A DNA stretch of 64,000 nucleotides from Verrucomicrobiota bacterium (GTDB lineage: Bacteria > Verrucomicrobiota > Verrucomicrobiia > Verrucomicrobiales > Verrucomicrobiaceae). The stretch's first letter is position 1. Every line of letters starts with the position of its first letter. The stretch covers positions 62,001-126,000 of the forward strand of contig JAFLEI010000015.1 in the NCBI GenBank assembly GCA_017301975.1, given 5' to 3'. A program made the position numbers and the translations under genes. This document shows, piece by piece, positions 54,252-62,724 of the stretch. Under the pieces are notes generated by a model. The model was not told the origin of the DNA. It saw only the letters and a list, made by a program, of their open reading frames with translations, and made no database searches.

Positions 54252-54725
54252 GCCTAACAGGATCGGCACAAAATTATTGGGGCCCAATGTCTTTATAGCC
54301 GCAGGTTTTGTTGTCGTATTGCGCAAAGCTAACCAAAGCGTCGGTTTGCACGCAAGAATTTTATAATTTTGCGCCATTTCGTCGGATGACGCGCCCCGAC
54401 AACGCCGATGTCGTGCTTCGAGGAGACGTATATGCAGCAGCACTGGAGCTACGTGCGCCACTTCGGAAAGCGGTGCCCGAGTGAGATCGTGAGTTTTGAA
54501 ACAAGAATGCGCTCGGCGCGCGGATGGATGCGAGCCGGAGCTCATTGCAGACGCTGCTGGTGGCCGTGGAGTGTAGCGGAGTTATGGGTTTGCTTTCCGG
54601 TCATGTACTGCCAACCAGGGTTGCCTCGCTGAGGCTCGGCTGACCCTGGGCTGAATCCGCAGCCCTTTCAGGGCTGGTGTGTGGCGGAGCGTGATAACCA
54701 GGTTCGTTGCAGCGCATGGTCAGAA
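54252..54725 (-). repeat. Repeat element copy A, 0.47 kb, bounded by attC-like ends
   Basis: The minus-strand left end TTCTGAC (54725-54719) carries the TPR gene's TGA stop and is followed by CATGCGCTGCAACGAACC, a left attC arm. The right end is GTTAGGC (54258-54252). The interior matches copy B (55317-55702) in many blocks, including CTCATTGCAGACGCTGCTGG at 54541-54560 and TTGCGCAAAGCT near 54319. A hairpin CCAGGGT...ACCCTGG surrounds a CCTC/GAGG stem (54615-54650). A 104-codon open frame exists in it but looks non-coding. This is all the 485-base gap holds. Confidence 0.65.
54661..54693. repeat. Hairpin plus TGGCGGAGCG element, copy 1
   Basis: AGCCCT-TTC-AGGGCT (54661-54675), then GGTGTGTGGCGGAGCGTG. 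The same hairpin-then-TGGCGGAGCG order is found at 55675 and 56033 with different stem sequences, so the stem is conserved by pairing and the tail by sequence. Confidence 0.6.
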
Positions 54726-55325
54726 CATTCTTGCAATTTCCGCTTCATTTTTCGGGGTGGATTTCTTTCCCAAGCGTATTTCATAAGCCAACCCCAAGAG
54801 CTTTTGATTGGTGGGAAAATCCGGCTCAAGCTGAACCAGAAACTGAAATGTCTTTAGCGCGTCCTCTGTCTCACCAGCCATTAAGTATGATAAGCCAAGG
54901 TTGCATAGAATCCTTGGTTCCTGTGGATGATGCTGAGCCGCAACCTCCAACATCGCCGCCGCTTCTTTATGCTTCCCTAATCTCCCGAGAGTCGCGCCAG
55001 TCTCAATGGCCAGAATCAGATTTCCAGGTTCAACAGCGTTCGCTCTCTTTAGCCATTCCAGGCTGCCATCATAATCACCGAATCTCTGCTTTATTTTTGC
55101 GATAAAGAGCATCGGCGCTCCATTTGTTGGAGCTATTGAAGAGGCTTCCTCGAAGTGCTTCAAAGCTTTATTCAGCTTTCGTCTCTCGAAGAAACCGAGA
55201 ACCCCCAATTGTTGCCCATCAAGTTGAATGCTGCCCTTTATCAGTGCCGCACCTTTGTCGAAAGCCGCCTTGTAGCTGATGTCGTTTTGGTCGGTGGTCT
55301 GCATTTCAGGACGATGTTCTAACAT
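54720..55325 (-). CDS. TPR-repeat protein (cassette gene)
   Basis: 201 residues from the ATG at 55325; an alternative ATG is at 55304. TPR-type helix pairs are seen: KLNKALKHFEEASSIAPTNG, YDGSLEWLKRANAVEPGNL, KHKEAAAMLEVAAQHHPQEP and ETEDALKTFQFLVQLEPDFP, with the usual 34-residue spacing, so four or five repeats. TPRs serve as protein-protein interaction scaffolds. No signal peptide. The GTTAGAA core of repeat B overlaps its first codons, and its stop lies in the left core of repeat A. AT-richer than flanking genes, which supports transfer. Partner unknown. Confidence 0.75.
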   Translation of the reverse strand: MLEHRPEMQTTDQNDISYKAAFDKGAALIKGSIQLDGQQLGVLGFFERRKLNKALKHFEEASSIAPTNGAPMLFIAKIKQRFGDYDGSLEWLKRANAVEPGNLILAIETGATLGRLGKHKEAAAMLEVAAQHHPQEPRILCNLGLSYLMAGETEDALKTFQFLVQLEPDFPTNQKLLGLAYEIRLGKKSTPKNEAEIARMF

Positions 55326-55702
55326 TGGGATCATCAACAAAATCGTTGGGTTTGCCCCAGCTCCTTTATAGCCGACGGTTTGTTGTCATATTGCGCAAAG
55401 CTAGCAACCGGGCCGATTCGCACGCAAGACTTTTGTTGTTCTGCACCGTTTCGTCGGATAACACTCCCGATAACGCAAATGCTGCGCCTAGAGGAGAAGT
55501 TGCGCATGGCCATTCGTTTCCCGGACGGATGCGCGGCGGAGCTCATTGCAGACGCTGCTGGCGGGCATTGGGTGCGGCGGACCGATGGGTTTGCTTACCG
55601 ATGACTGTCATGGGTACCAGGGTAGCCTCGCCGAGGCTCGGCAACCCTTCGCTGTGTTACGTGACCCCGTTGGGGTCAGAGATTGGCGGAGCGTGGTGGT
55701 GG
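55317..55702 (-). repeat. Repeat element copy B, about 0.39 kb
   Basis: Imperfect direct repeat of copy A, about 1 kb away and in the same orientation. It ends on the minus strand at GTTAGAA (55323-55317), just as copy A ends at GTTAGGC. Shared blocks include CTCATTGCAGACGCTGCTGG (55542-55561) and TTGCGCAAAGCT, with GCCTCGCCGAGGC as a hairpin. Copy A has about 60 more bases in the middle. A 70-codon frame matches the frame of copy A only in scattered residues. Confidence 0.65.
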
Positions 55703-55705
55703 AAG
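55675..55705. repeat. Hairpin plus TGGCGGAGCG element, copy 2
   Basis: GACCCC-GTT-GGGGTC (55675-55689) followed by AGAGATTGGCGGAGCGTGG. Same plan as copies at 54661 and 56033. Confidence 0.6.
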
Positions 55706-55783
55706 ATGGCGGCAGCCTGCGAAGGAGGTGCTGGGAGATTGGAGGGCGGGCTGAGGTAGAAGGACGGGATTCACCTCGCGAAA

Positions 55784-55828
55784 GCGGTGTCGGCGATGCA
55801 GGCTTGCGCCTTGCATCTTTGCCACCGC
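55784..55828. repeat. Long hairpin (GCGGTG...CACCGC with GATGCA core)
   Basis: GCGGTG (55784-55789) pairs with CACCGC (55823-55828); inside, GATGCA pairs with TGCATC and GGC with GCC around TTGC. The flanks are rich in GTC/GCG words. The surrounding region 55703-56312 has no gene I can support. Confidence 0.55.
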
Positions 55829-56032
55829 AGTCCAAGACGCTGTCGCGTTGGTTGGTCAGGCGTTACAGTCGTTGTCAGTGGCAAGTCTCGAAATGGTTTC
55901 TAGTTGGACCGGCAGTGGGGTTCGCCAGAGAAAGAGGCCTATTGTCATACCGGCTATGCATGGAAGGAGCGACGGCCACTCGTCAGAAATCCAACGTGAG
56001 ATCGAGTGTGGTGACCAGTGCTACGTCATGTC

Positions 56033-56064
56033 GCCCCTTTGGGGCTGGAGTATGGCGGAGCGAG
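56033..56064. repeat. Hairpin plus TGGCGGAGCG element, copy 3
   Basis: GCCCC-TTT-GGGGC (56033-56045) followed by TGGAGTATGGCGGAGCGAG. Third copy of the plan seen at 54661 and 55675. Confidence 0.6.
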
Positions 56065-56181
56065 ATGGCGAAAAATGGCGTGGGGATGGCAATAAGCTGC
56101 GGGAAAGAGGGAGGGATGCGCGAAAGGGCAGGCGAAAATGAAAACGGGTTGATGGCTATTGAATCAGGGGGCAAAGCCAGA

Positions 56182-56205
56182 GCCGATTAAAAATCGGCGC
56201 TCCCA
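56182..56205. repeat. Hairpin plus GCGCTCC element
   Basis: GCCGATT-AAA-AATCGGC (56182-56198) followed by GCTCCC. It shares its tail (GCGCTCC) with the hairpin at 49822, while the stem sequence differs. Confidence 0.5.
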
Positions 56206-56281
56206 GTACGGACTTCCCGGAGGCTCTGTGCAGTGAGGTGAATACTGTCCGTTGGCGTGGGGGGATTGGGGAACGTTGATC

Positions 56282-56301
56282 GACAGACAGGAGTGTCTGT
56301 C
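56282..56301. repeat. GACAGACA hairpin element
   Basis: GACAGACA and TGTCTGTC form an 8-bp stem around GGAG, followed by GTACTTCGGGG. It lies 12 bases before the stop of the BNR-like gene and could also help end its transcript, though there is no T-run. Confidence 0.5.
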
Positions 56302-56312
56302 GTACTTCGGGG

Positions 56313-57581
56313 TCAGGGTTTTGCGGCGGGCTTGGGTTTGAGGAAGAGGACTTCGGCGCGTTCGATCCAGCCTTTGCGGAGGTCCATGCGGAACCAGCCG
56401 TCGGTGTTCTTTTTGTTGATGCGGCAGCCGCTGCGGGGGCCGAACTCACTGAGGTCGTACTGAGCCCAGGTTTTGCCCATGTCGGGGGACCAGATGATAC
56501 CACACTTATACGTGGAGGCGGGGGCGCAGTGGGTGGCGAGGAAGACGCCGTCCTGCAGGAGCATGTTGGCGGATTCGAACATGGGATTGAAGAGGAGGGT
56601 GTGCCGGGAGGTGTCGGTGATGTCCGAGGGGGCGCAGGTGAAGATGCCGCGGTCGTAGCGGTTGGCGATGGCGGGGCCGTTGGCGTCGGCGATCCAGTAG
56701 AGTTTGTCGCCGAGGAAATTGAGGCCGCCGCATTTGAAGCGGGAGTTTGAGTTGACGGAGATGAGGACTTTCCAGTCCCAGGTGTCGGCGGTGGGATTGT
56801 AGGTGCCGCGCAGCCAGTGGCATTCGTTGCCGTGGCCGCGGTCGATGTCTCCGGTGACGGCGTAGAAGGCGTTTTCGGCGGGGCTGTAGGTGACGTTGTG
56901 AATGTGGCGGGCGATGACGGTGTTATTCGGATCGCCGAGGAGAGGGGCGGAGGGAGGTGCGTCTTTTTGCTGGAATTTGGGGTTCTGGCCGAAGGCGTAG
57001 GCGAGCTTGACGGTCTGGCCGCCGTCGGTGGAGTAGTAGATGTTCACGGGGACGGGGCCGCCGATGACGTTGCAGTAATTGCCCCAGACGAGCATTTCTT
57101 TGCCGGCCACGTCGAAGCAGTGTTCGCCATCGAGGGAGTGGAAGTACCAGCCGGGTTGATCTGGCTTGACGGGGGTGTGGGGAAGGTAGTCGGTGCCGTC
57201 GGGTTTTTTGACGATGATCTCGCGATGGGTTTTGAGGTTGTCGGTGGAGAGGAAGAGGTGCTCGCGAGTGGCGAAGAGGATGCTGCCGTTTTTGAGGATG
57301 ACGCTGAAGGTGATGTTTTCGGCGTCGGGGAATTCGGCGGTGTGGGGCCAGGTGGCGCCGTTGTCTTCGGAGAGGAGGATGCGGGTGCCTTTGAAGGCGA
57401 AGGCTTTGCTGTCTCGCTGGGTGTCGATGTAGGGGGCCTCGGGTGAGGGCATGCGGTAGAGGAAGTGCTCGGTCTCGCCGGTGATGGCGGGGGTGGGTTC
57501 GGCGTGGGCTTGCAGAGGGAGGAGCGCTGGGAGCAGGAGGGTGAGAGCGGCGGTGGTGAGAAGGTGGCGGCGGGAGTGCAT
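56313..57581 (-). CDS. Exported BNR/sialidase-fold protein
   Basis: 422 residues from the ATG at 57581, which begins with a Tat/Sec-like signal (SRRHLLTTAALTLLLPALLP). Asp-box/BNR-like turns appear as LLSEDNGATWPHTAEF, LFLSTDNLKTHREI, IYYSTDGGQTVKLAY and WSPDMGKTWAQYDLS, consistent with a six-bladed propeller. Some residues fit glycoside hydrolases of the sialidase type (HNVTYSPAENAFYAVTGDID), but I cannot identify the triad, so binding or another hydrolysis is possible. It stands alone between the repeat-rich spacer and a divergent histidine kinase gene. Confidence 0.72.
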   Translation of the reverse strand: MHSRRHLLTTAALTLLLPALLPLQAHAEPTPAITGETEHFLYRMPSPEAPYIDTQRDSKAFAFKGTRILLSEDNGATWPHTAEFPDAENITFSVILKNGSILFATREHLFLSTDNLKTHREIIVKKPDGTDYLPHTPVKPDQPGWYFHSLDGEHCFDVAGKEMLVWGNYCNVIGGPVPVNIYYSTDGGQTVKLAYAFGQNPKFQQKDAPPSAPLLGDPNNTVIARHIHNVTYSPAENAFYAVTGDIDRGHGNECHWLRGTYNPTADTWDWKVLISVNSNSRFKCGGLNFLGDKLYWIADANGPAIANRYDRGIFTCAPSDITDTSRHTLLFNPMFESANMLLQDGVFLATHCAPASTYKCGIIWSPDMGKTWAQYDLSEFGPRSGCRINKKNTDGWFRMDLRKGWIERAEVLFLKPKPAAKP

Positions 57582-57786
57582 GGGGAGAGGGGTGGGAGGG
57601 GAGGGCGGCGTACTACGGTGTGAGGTGCACCGAGTGTTCAGGCGGGTTTTTTTCGTGGTCGCTGTCCTATTCATCGTCGTCGTCGAACACGAAGGAGGCA
57701 TGGGCGTGTTCCTGGCCGAGGAGCGGATTGAGAGGGAAAGTTTTGATTCGCATGGCGGATGAATTCAAGCGAAGCTGTCCCACTCC

Positions 57787-58926
57787 ATGTCAATGTTTCA
57801 ACACTGCACCGTCGCACAGCTCGCAGAGGTCTTCCGAGCAAGTCAGCAAGAGATCATTAACGAATGGCAGTTGCAGGCGGGATTGCTGCTGCGTGAGCTT
57901 GCGCTCGACAAGCCGACGCTCACCGACCACATCCCGGACGTAATCGCGGAGATCATCCGGGATCTTGCGTTTGGACGGACTGGCCCCCTGTCTGCGGAGC
58001 ATACCCTCGGCTCGCCGCCGGCGCACGGGGTGCAGCGCTTCCACGATGGTCTGGACGTGGGAGAGGTGGTCGCGGAGTACAATTTGCTGCGGGTGGTTTT
58101 CATCACCATCGCGGAACGCCACAAACTTTACATCGTGGGTGAGGCGGCGCACATCATCAACCATCGTATTGATGAAGCGGTGCGCATGGCAGTGATGGCC
58201 TTTGCCGCCCAGCAAGAGCTGATCCGCAAGGAGCGGGAGGACGAGCACCTGGCCTTTATCGCCCACGATCTGCGAACGCCCCTCAACGCGGTGGCATTGC
58301 TGACTGCAGAGCTGAAGGCCGGGCTGGATGACCGCGCCCTGGCAGAAGCAGGCGAACTCTTTGGGATGATGGAGCGCAATCTGCACCGAGTGGCAGAGAT
58401 GATCAAACGGGTGATGGATGTCAGCGTGCAGTCTTCAAACGAAGGGAGTTCATTCAACCCGGAGCGCCGGCTGTTTGAACTTTGGCCTCTGGTGCAGCGG
58501 CTGATTCTCGATTTGAGAACGGTGGCGGCGAAACATATGACCGAAGTGGTGAATGAAATTCCGCGCACGATCACCGTCTTTGCGGATGCCGGGCTGATCT
58601 CCCAGGTGTTTCAAAATTTACTGGTGAACGCCTTCAAATATGCCCCCCATGGCCGGGTGGTGATCAGCGCGCATGTCAGCCCGGGAATGGTGGCATGCAC
58701 GGTGCGTGACAACGGGGAGGGCATCCCGCAGGAGCTGCTGAGCAAGGTGTTCGACAAACTCACGACCGACCCGGATAAACCGGGCACGGGGCTGGGGCTG
58801 GCCATCGTGAAACAGATCATCGAAGCGCATGGCGGCGCTGTGAATGCCGAAAGTGTAGAGGGCTCAGGTGCGAGCTTTAGCATCTCGCTGCCCGAGGCTG
58901 CTGAGCAAGACGCTGGGAAATCTTGA
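57787..58926 (+). CDS. Orphan soluble histidine kinase with RsbRD-like N-terminus
   Basis: 379 residues, no membrane segment. The N-terminal helical domain (about 1-155) resembles the RsbRD/globin-like sensor: QEIINEWQLQAGLLLRELAL, HGVQRFHDGLDVGEVVAEYN, ITIAERHKLY. A classical HisKA H-box follows (EDEHLAFIAHDLRTPLNAVALL, His near 185), then the ATPase: VFQNLLVNAFKYAPHGRVVI (N-box), VRDNGEGIPQELLSKVFDKL and GTGLGLAIVKQIIEAHGGAV (G-boxes). No response regulator gene is adjacent. It probably senses a cytoplasmic signal and signals to an unlinked partner. Relatives with this domain are often next to stress-response genes; here none are. Confidence 0.85.
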   Translation: MSMFQHCTVAQLAEVFRASQQEIINEWQLQAGLLLRELALDKPTLTDHIPDVIAEIIRDLAFGRTGPLSAEHTLGSPPAHGVQRFHDGLDVGEVVAEYNLLRVVFITIAERHKLYIVGEAAHIINHRIDEAVRMAVMAFAAQQELIRKEREDEHLAFIAHDLRTPLNAVALLTAELKAGLDDRALAEAGELFGMMERNLHRVAEMIKRVMDVSVQSSNEGSSFNPERRLFELWPLVQRLILDLRTVAAKHMTEVVNEIPRTITVFADAGLISQVFQNLLVNAFKYAPHGRVVISAHVSPGMVACTVRDNGEGIPQELLSKVFDKLTTDPDKPGTGLGLAIVKQIIEAHGGAVNAESVEGSGASFSISLPEAAEQDAGKS

Positions 58927-59127
58927 CGCGGCTTTAGGTGGGAGACGCTATAACCCGCAGAGACTGGAGGACGGAGGTCTGAGTTTGAAAGGTCTGCTTT
59001 GGGGACTGTCGAAGGTGGTGTGTGCGAACAGGTCGTGGGCTCATCTCGGCGGAGCGAGATGGCTACTGTACTGGCGCGCTTGCGGCGGGACGAAAGGAAG
59101 TGGCAGGAGCGAGGACGAGCAGGCCGG

Positions 59128-60954
59128 TTACATTCGGCAGATGAGGAGCTCGCGCTCGTAGATGAGCTCTTTGGGGAGGTGGCTCTTCAAGTCGATGAAG
59201 AGCTCTTCGTGGGAGAGGATTTCGGCGCGCCAGGCGTCGCGATCGAAGTATTGGAGCTCCTCGAATTTTTCTTTGGGGAAGTCGAGTCCTTTCCAGTCGA
59301 TGTCTTCGTATTTCGGCACCCAGCCGATGGGGGTTTCCTTGGATTTGCCGTGGCCGTTGGCGCGATCGACGATCCATTTGAGGACGCGCATGTTTTCGCT
59401 GAAGCCGGGCCAGAGGAACTTGCCATTGGCGTCCTTGCGGAACCAGTTGACGTGGAAGATGCGCGGAGATTCGCTGAGGGAGCGCTGCATGCTGATCCAG
59501 TGGCGGAAGTAGTCGCCCATGTTGTAGCCGCAGAAGGGGAGCATGGCCATGGGATCGCGGCGGACCTTGCCGATGGTGCCTGCGGCGGCGGCGGTCATTT
59601 CACTGCCCATGGTGGCGCCGGCGTAAACGCCGCCGCTCCAATTGAAGGCCTGATAGACGAGGGGCATGGTGGTGGCACGCCGACCGCCGAAGATGATGGC
59701 GCTGATGGGGACGCCTTCGGGTTTTTCCCAGTCGGGGTCGATGGTGGGGCACTGGGACGCTGGGGCGGTGAAGCGTGAGTTTGGGTGCGCGGCCTTGGTG
59801 CCTTTTTCCTTGGCGATGTCGGGGGTCCAGAGATTGCCCTGCCAGTCGGTGCACTGGGCGGGAGGGGTGTCGGTCATGCCTTCCCACCAGACGCCGCCAT
59901 CGGGCGTGAGCGCGACGTTGGTGAAGATGGTGTTTTTGCGCAGCGAGGCCATGGCGTTGGGGTTGGTCTTGTCGCTGGTGCCGGGGGCGACGCCGAAGAA
60001 GCCTGCCTCCGGATTGATGGCGTGAAGACGGCCATCCGCGCCGGGTTTGATCCATGCGATGTCATCACCGACGGTCCAGACTTTCCAGCCTTTTTGCGCA
60101 AAGTGCGGCGGTGGAATGAGCATGGCGAAATTGGTCTTGCCGCAGGCGCTGGGGAAGGCGGCGGCGACGTAGGTTTTTTTGCCTTTGGGGTCTTCGACGC
60201 CGAGGATGAGCATGTGCTCGGCCATCCAGCCTTCATCGCGTGCCATGGCGGAGGCGATGCGGAGGGCGAAGCATTTTTTGCCGAGGAGGGCATTGCCGCC
60301 GTAGCCGGAGCCGTAGCTCCAGATTTCGCGGGTTTCGGGGAAGTGTACGATGTACTTCTCCTTGTTGCAGGGCCAGGGGACGTCCTTCTGGCCTTTCTTG
60401 AGGGGCATGCCGACAGTGTGCATGCAGGGGACGACGCGCTTCTTGGAGGTGTCGATTTTCTCGAACACCTTTTTGCCGATGCGAGCCATGATGCGCATGT
60501 TCACCACGACGTAGGGCGAGTCGGTGAGCTGAACGCCGATCTGCGACATGGGGGAATCCACGGGACCCATGCTGTAAGCGAGGACGTACATGGTGCGGCC
60601 ACGCATGCAGCCATTGAAGAGCTTGCGCAGTTTTTCCTTCATTTCGAAGGGGTTCATCCAGTTGTTGGTGGGGCCTGCGCCGTCTTTGGAATTGCTGCAG
60701 ATGAAGGTGCGCTCTTCAACGCGGGCGACGTCGCTGGGGTCAGACTTGGCGTAGAAGCAGCCGGGCCATTTTTTTTGATTGAGCCGGGTCATGGTGCCGG
60801 ATTCGACCATTTCATTGCAGAGGCTGTCGTATTCGGCTTTGGAGCCGTCCACCCAGTAAATGCGGTCGGGTTTGCAGAGAGCGGCCATCTTTCCGACCCA
60901 ACGCTGAAGGTGAATGTTTTTGCTGAGGGGTTTTGAGGAGGGGATCGGGGTCAT
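59128..60954 (-). CDS. pckG: Phosphoenolpyruvate carboxykinase (GTP)
   Basis: 608 residues from the ATG at 60954. Conserved parts of the GTP-type enzyme: [25 protein letters not shown]-like [38 protein letters not shown] (P-loop, hyperactive Cys), [20 protein letters not shown] (metal site Asp) and [18 protein letters not shown]. It converts oxaloacetate to phosphoenolpyruvate, the first committed step of gluconeogenesis. It stands alone. The region up to 58926 has no other gene, but a CATCTCG-GCGGAG-CGAGATG hairpin lies at about 59043. Confidence 0.96.
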   Translation of the reverse strand: MTPIPSSKPLSKNIHLQRWVGKMAALCKPDRIYWVDGSKAEYDSLCNEMVESGTMTRLNQKKWPGCFYAKSDPSDVARVEERTFICSNSKDGAGPTNNWMNPFEMKEKLRKLFNGCMRGRTMYVLAYSMGPVDSPMSQIGVQLTDSPYVVVNMRIMARIGKKVFEKIDTSKKRVVPCMHTVGMPLKKGQKDVPWPCNKEKYIVHFPETREIWSYGSGYGGNALLGKKCFALRIASAMARDEGWMAEHMLILGVEDPKGKKTYVAAAFPSACGKTNFAMLIPPPHFAQKGWKVWTVGDDIAWIKPGADGRLHAINPEAGFFGVAPGTSDKTNPNAMASLRKNTIFTNVALTPDGGVWWEGMTDTPPAQCTDWQGNLWTPDIAKEKGTKAAHPNSRFTAPASQCPTIDPDWEKPEGVPISAIIFGGRRATTMPLVYQAFNWSGGVYAGATMGSEMTAAAAGTIGKVRRDPMAMLPFCGYNMGDYFRHWISMQRSLSESPRIFHVNWFRKDANGKFLWPGFSENMRVLKWIVDRANGHGKSKETPIGWVPKYEDIDWKGLDFPKEKFEELQYFDRDAWRAEILSHEELFIDLKSHLPKELIYERELLICRM

Positions 60955-61043
60955 GGCGAGGGGTTTGTGGACACCTGCAAGATGCCGAAAGCATGCCAAG
61001 TGTCACGGTGCTTCATGCAGCCAATCTTGGCGAACCCAGCGCC

Positions 61044-61889
61044 TCACTCAGCCATGGAGGCGTGAGCGGCAGACCAGAGGATCCCGCGAGGGATGAAGTT
61101 TTCGAGGCCGGGTGTGTTTTCCGGGTGAGGGCTGGAGATGAAGACGCGGCCTTTGCCGTAGGTGGCGATGACGTGCGCAGGTGAGCCGACCTGCACGCCG
61201 GCGGGGGAGCCGTATTCGGCGATCTCGGTTTTGAAAACTGTCAGAACGTCGTAGGCGGGAAGATCGGTGCGAGCCGCTGGTTTGAGAATGGGGCCATTGT
61301 GGTAGCGGACTTTGAAGGGGGACTTCACGTCGCCGAGCCATCGCTGACCGGCCGGGGTGGGCGCCAAATCCAGCATGGCCTGGCCACGCCGCCATTTGTT
61401 GGAAACGGTGCCTGCATTGAGAATGCCGAGGCCCCAGGTGAAATTGGAACAGGCGAGGTAGGCCCCGCCACAGATGCCCACATAACCGCCGCCGTTTCTC
61501 ACGAAGTCGCGCACTTTTTTCAATCCGGCTTCGCCGATGCCTTTGGACTGACCGGAGCCGGAGCCACCTGGAAATACCAGCACATCATAGGTGCTGATGT
61601 TGAGACTGCCGACGTCCTGACCGCTGAGAACCACCGCCTTCACCTGGGGGAAAGGTTTGAGCACGTTCAAGACATTGTCCACCCCGCCCTGGGGTGAGCC
61701 GGGGCCACGGTAGATGCCGACTTTGATCTCACGAGTCTGCACTGGCGCGGGGATGATGGACTTCATCCCATTCACATCCGGTGGAATGACGAACGGAGCT
61801 GCCTTGGATTTTCCCCGGTCCTGCGCAGAGAGAGGAAGAAGCCCGCCAAGCAGCAGGATCAGGAAGAGCAGCGGACGGAGGGGAGTCAT
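61044..61889 (-). CDS. Exported BPL_N/glutamine-amidotransferase-like protein
   Basis: 281 residues with a signal peptide (about 1-22). The class-I amidotransferase fold is seen in VGIYRGPGSPQGGVDNVLNV, DVLVFPGGSGSGQSKGIGE and the nucleophile elbow VGICGGAYLACSNFTWGLGI, with HNGPIL and VISSPHPENTPGLENF. This is the biotin-protein-ligase N-terminal (BPL_N) domain, here without a ligase part, and exported. Such stand-alone exported forms occur in PVC genomes; the reaction is unknown. It follows SGNH hydrolase genes by 13 bases. Confidence 0.78.
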   Translation of the reverse strand: MTPLRPLLFLILLLGGLLPLSAQDRGKSKAAPFVIPPDVNGMKSIIPAPVQTREIKVGIYRGPGSPQGGVDNVLNVLKPFPQVKAVVLSGQDVGSLNISTYDVLVFPGGSGSGQSKGIGEAGLKKVRDFVRNGGGYVGICGGAYLACSNFTWGLGILNAGTVSNKWRRGQAMLDLAPTPAGQRWLGDVKSPFKVRYHNGPILKPAARTDLPAYDVLTVFKTEIAEYGSPAGVQVGSPAHVIATYGKGRVFISSPHPENTPGLENFIPRGILWSAAHASMAE

Positions 61890-61902
61890 GACAGGATGCG
61901 AT

Positions 61903-62724
61903 TTACTTCAGGGCAGCCTCTATGGACTTGGCCACCTGACCGCCCATGAGCTCGTAGCCTTTGGCGTTGTAGTGGACGTCCTGGGGATTGGCGATGCCCT
62001 GGAGCTGCGGAGCGAGGAAGGCGTAAAGGTCGTCGATGGCGATGCCGTGTTTTTTCATGACGCGCAGGGCGATTTCATTTTTCTCGGCGATCTGGGTGAC
62101 GAGTTCGGGGCCGTCTTTGGTGTCCGGCGGAACGGGGGTGGTGGTGGCGAAGATGATTTTGGCGCCGGTTTTTTGCATGCGTGCGATGAGGGTTTCGAGG
62201 CGCTGCTCGTAGTCTGCGGCGGGCGTTTTGCGGTCGTGGATGCCGAAGTTGAAGTGGATCACATCCCATTTGCCGTCGCCGAGCCAGATGTCGATTTTTT
62301 TGACGCCGTTGGCGGTCGGGCCGCAGTTTTCGGGGGCGCGGTGCACGTTGGCCTTGCCGGCGAGGGCCTTGCGGACGTCCTGGGTGTAGCCACGGGAGAT
62401 GGAGTCGCCGATGAGGAGGACGCGGGGGAGCTTGGGGTCGTCCTGAACGAAGTCCCAGGCGTTGGAGCGACCGGCGATCTTGTCCTTTTTGTGCAGCGGG
62501 AGGTAGAAGCCGTTGCCGAGGTTTTGCTCGAGCACGGTTTCCCAGGCCTGCTGATCGGGAGGGAGCGTGGCTTTGAGGGCCTGATATTTTTCATCGACGG
62601 CCTTGTCTTCGGCGGCCTTTTTGGCTGCGGCTTCGGCGGCGTTGGTGGGTTCGTTCTGGGATTTGACCTGGGCGTGGGAGAGTGTGGCGAAGGCGAGGAA
62701 GAGGAGGGTGTATTTCATGCTCAT
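61903..62724 (-). CDS. Exported SGNH/GDSL hydrolase (paralogue of 62721-63431)
   Basis: 273 residues. Signal peptide MSMKYTLLFLAFATLSHAQ. Blocks: RVLLIGDSISRGYTQDVRKA (block I, Ser), GPTANGVKKIDIWLGDGKWD (Asn), HFNFGIHDRKT (block III), and DVHYNAKGYELMGGQVA (D-x-H). The N-terminal about 80 residues form a helical extension absent from its neighbour. It probably removes acetyl groups from carbohydrates. The start overlaps the stop of the upstream paralogue (ATGA), so the pair is coupled. Confidence 0.88.
   Translation of the reverse strand: MSMKYTLLFLAFATLSHAQVKSQNEPTNAAEAAAKKAAEDKAVDEKYQALKATLPPDQQAWETVLEQNLGNGFYLPLHKKDKIAGRSNAWDFVQDDPKLPRVLLIGDSISRGYTQDVRKALAGKANVHRAPENCGPTANGVKKIDIWLGDGKWDVIHFNFGIHDRKTPAADYEQRLETLIARMQKTGAKIIFATTTPVPPDTKDGPELVTQIAEKNEIALRVMKKHGIAIDDLYAFLAPQLQGIANPQDVHYNAKGYELMGGQVAKSIEAALK

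Noticed and set aside
54231..54545. 104-codon minus-strand frame in repeat A (and the 70-codon frame at 55334-55546 in repeat B)
   Set aside because: The residues are poorly conserved between copies while the DNA blocks are better conserved, so they look like chance frames in a non-coding repeat.
54690..54720. Possible tRNA T-arm (AGGTTCGTTGC)
   Set aside because: No acceptor or anticodon arms can be placed around it; the sequence is explained by the attC-like left arm.
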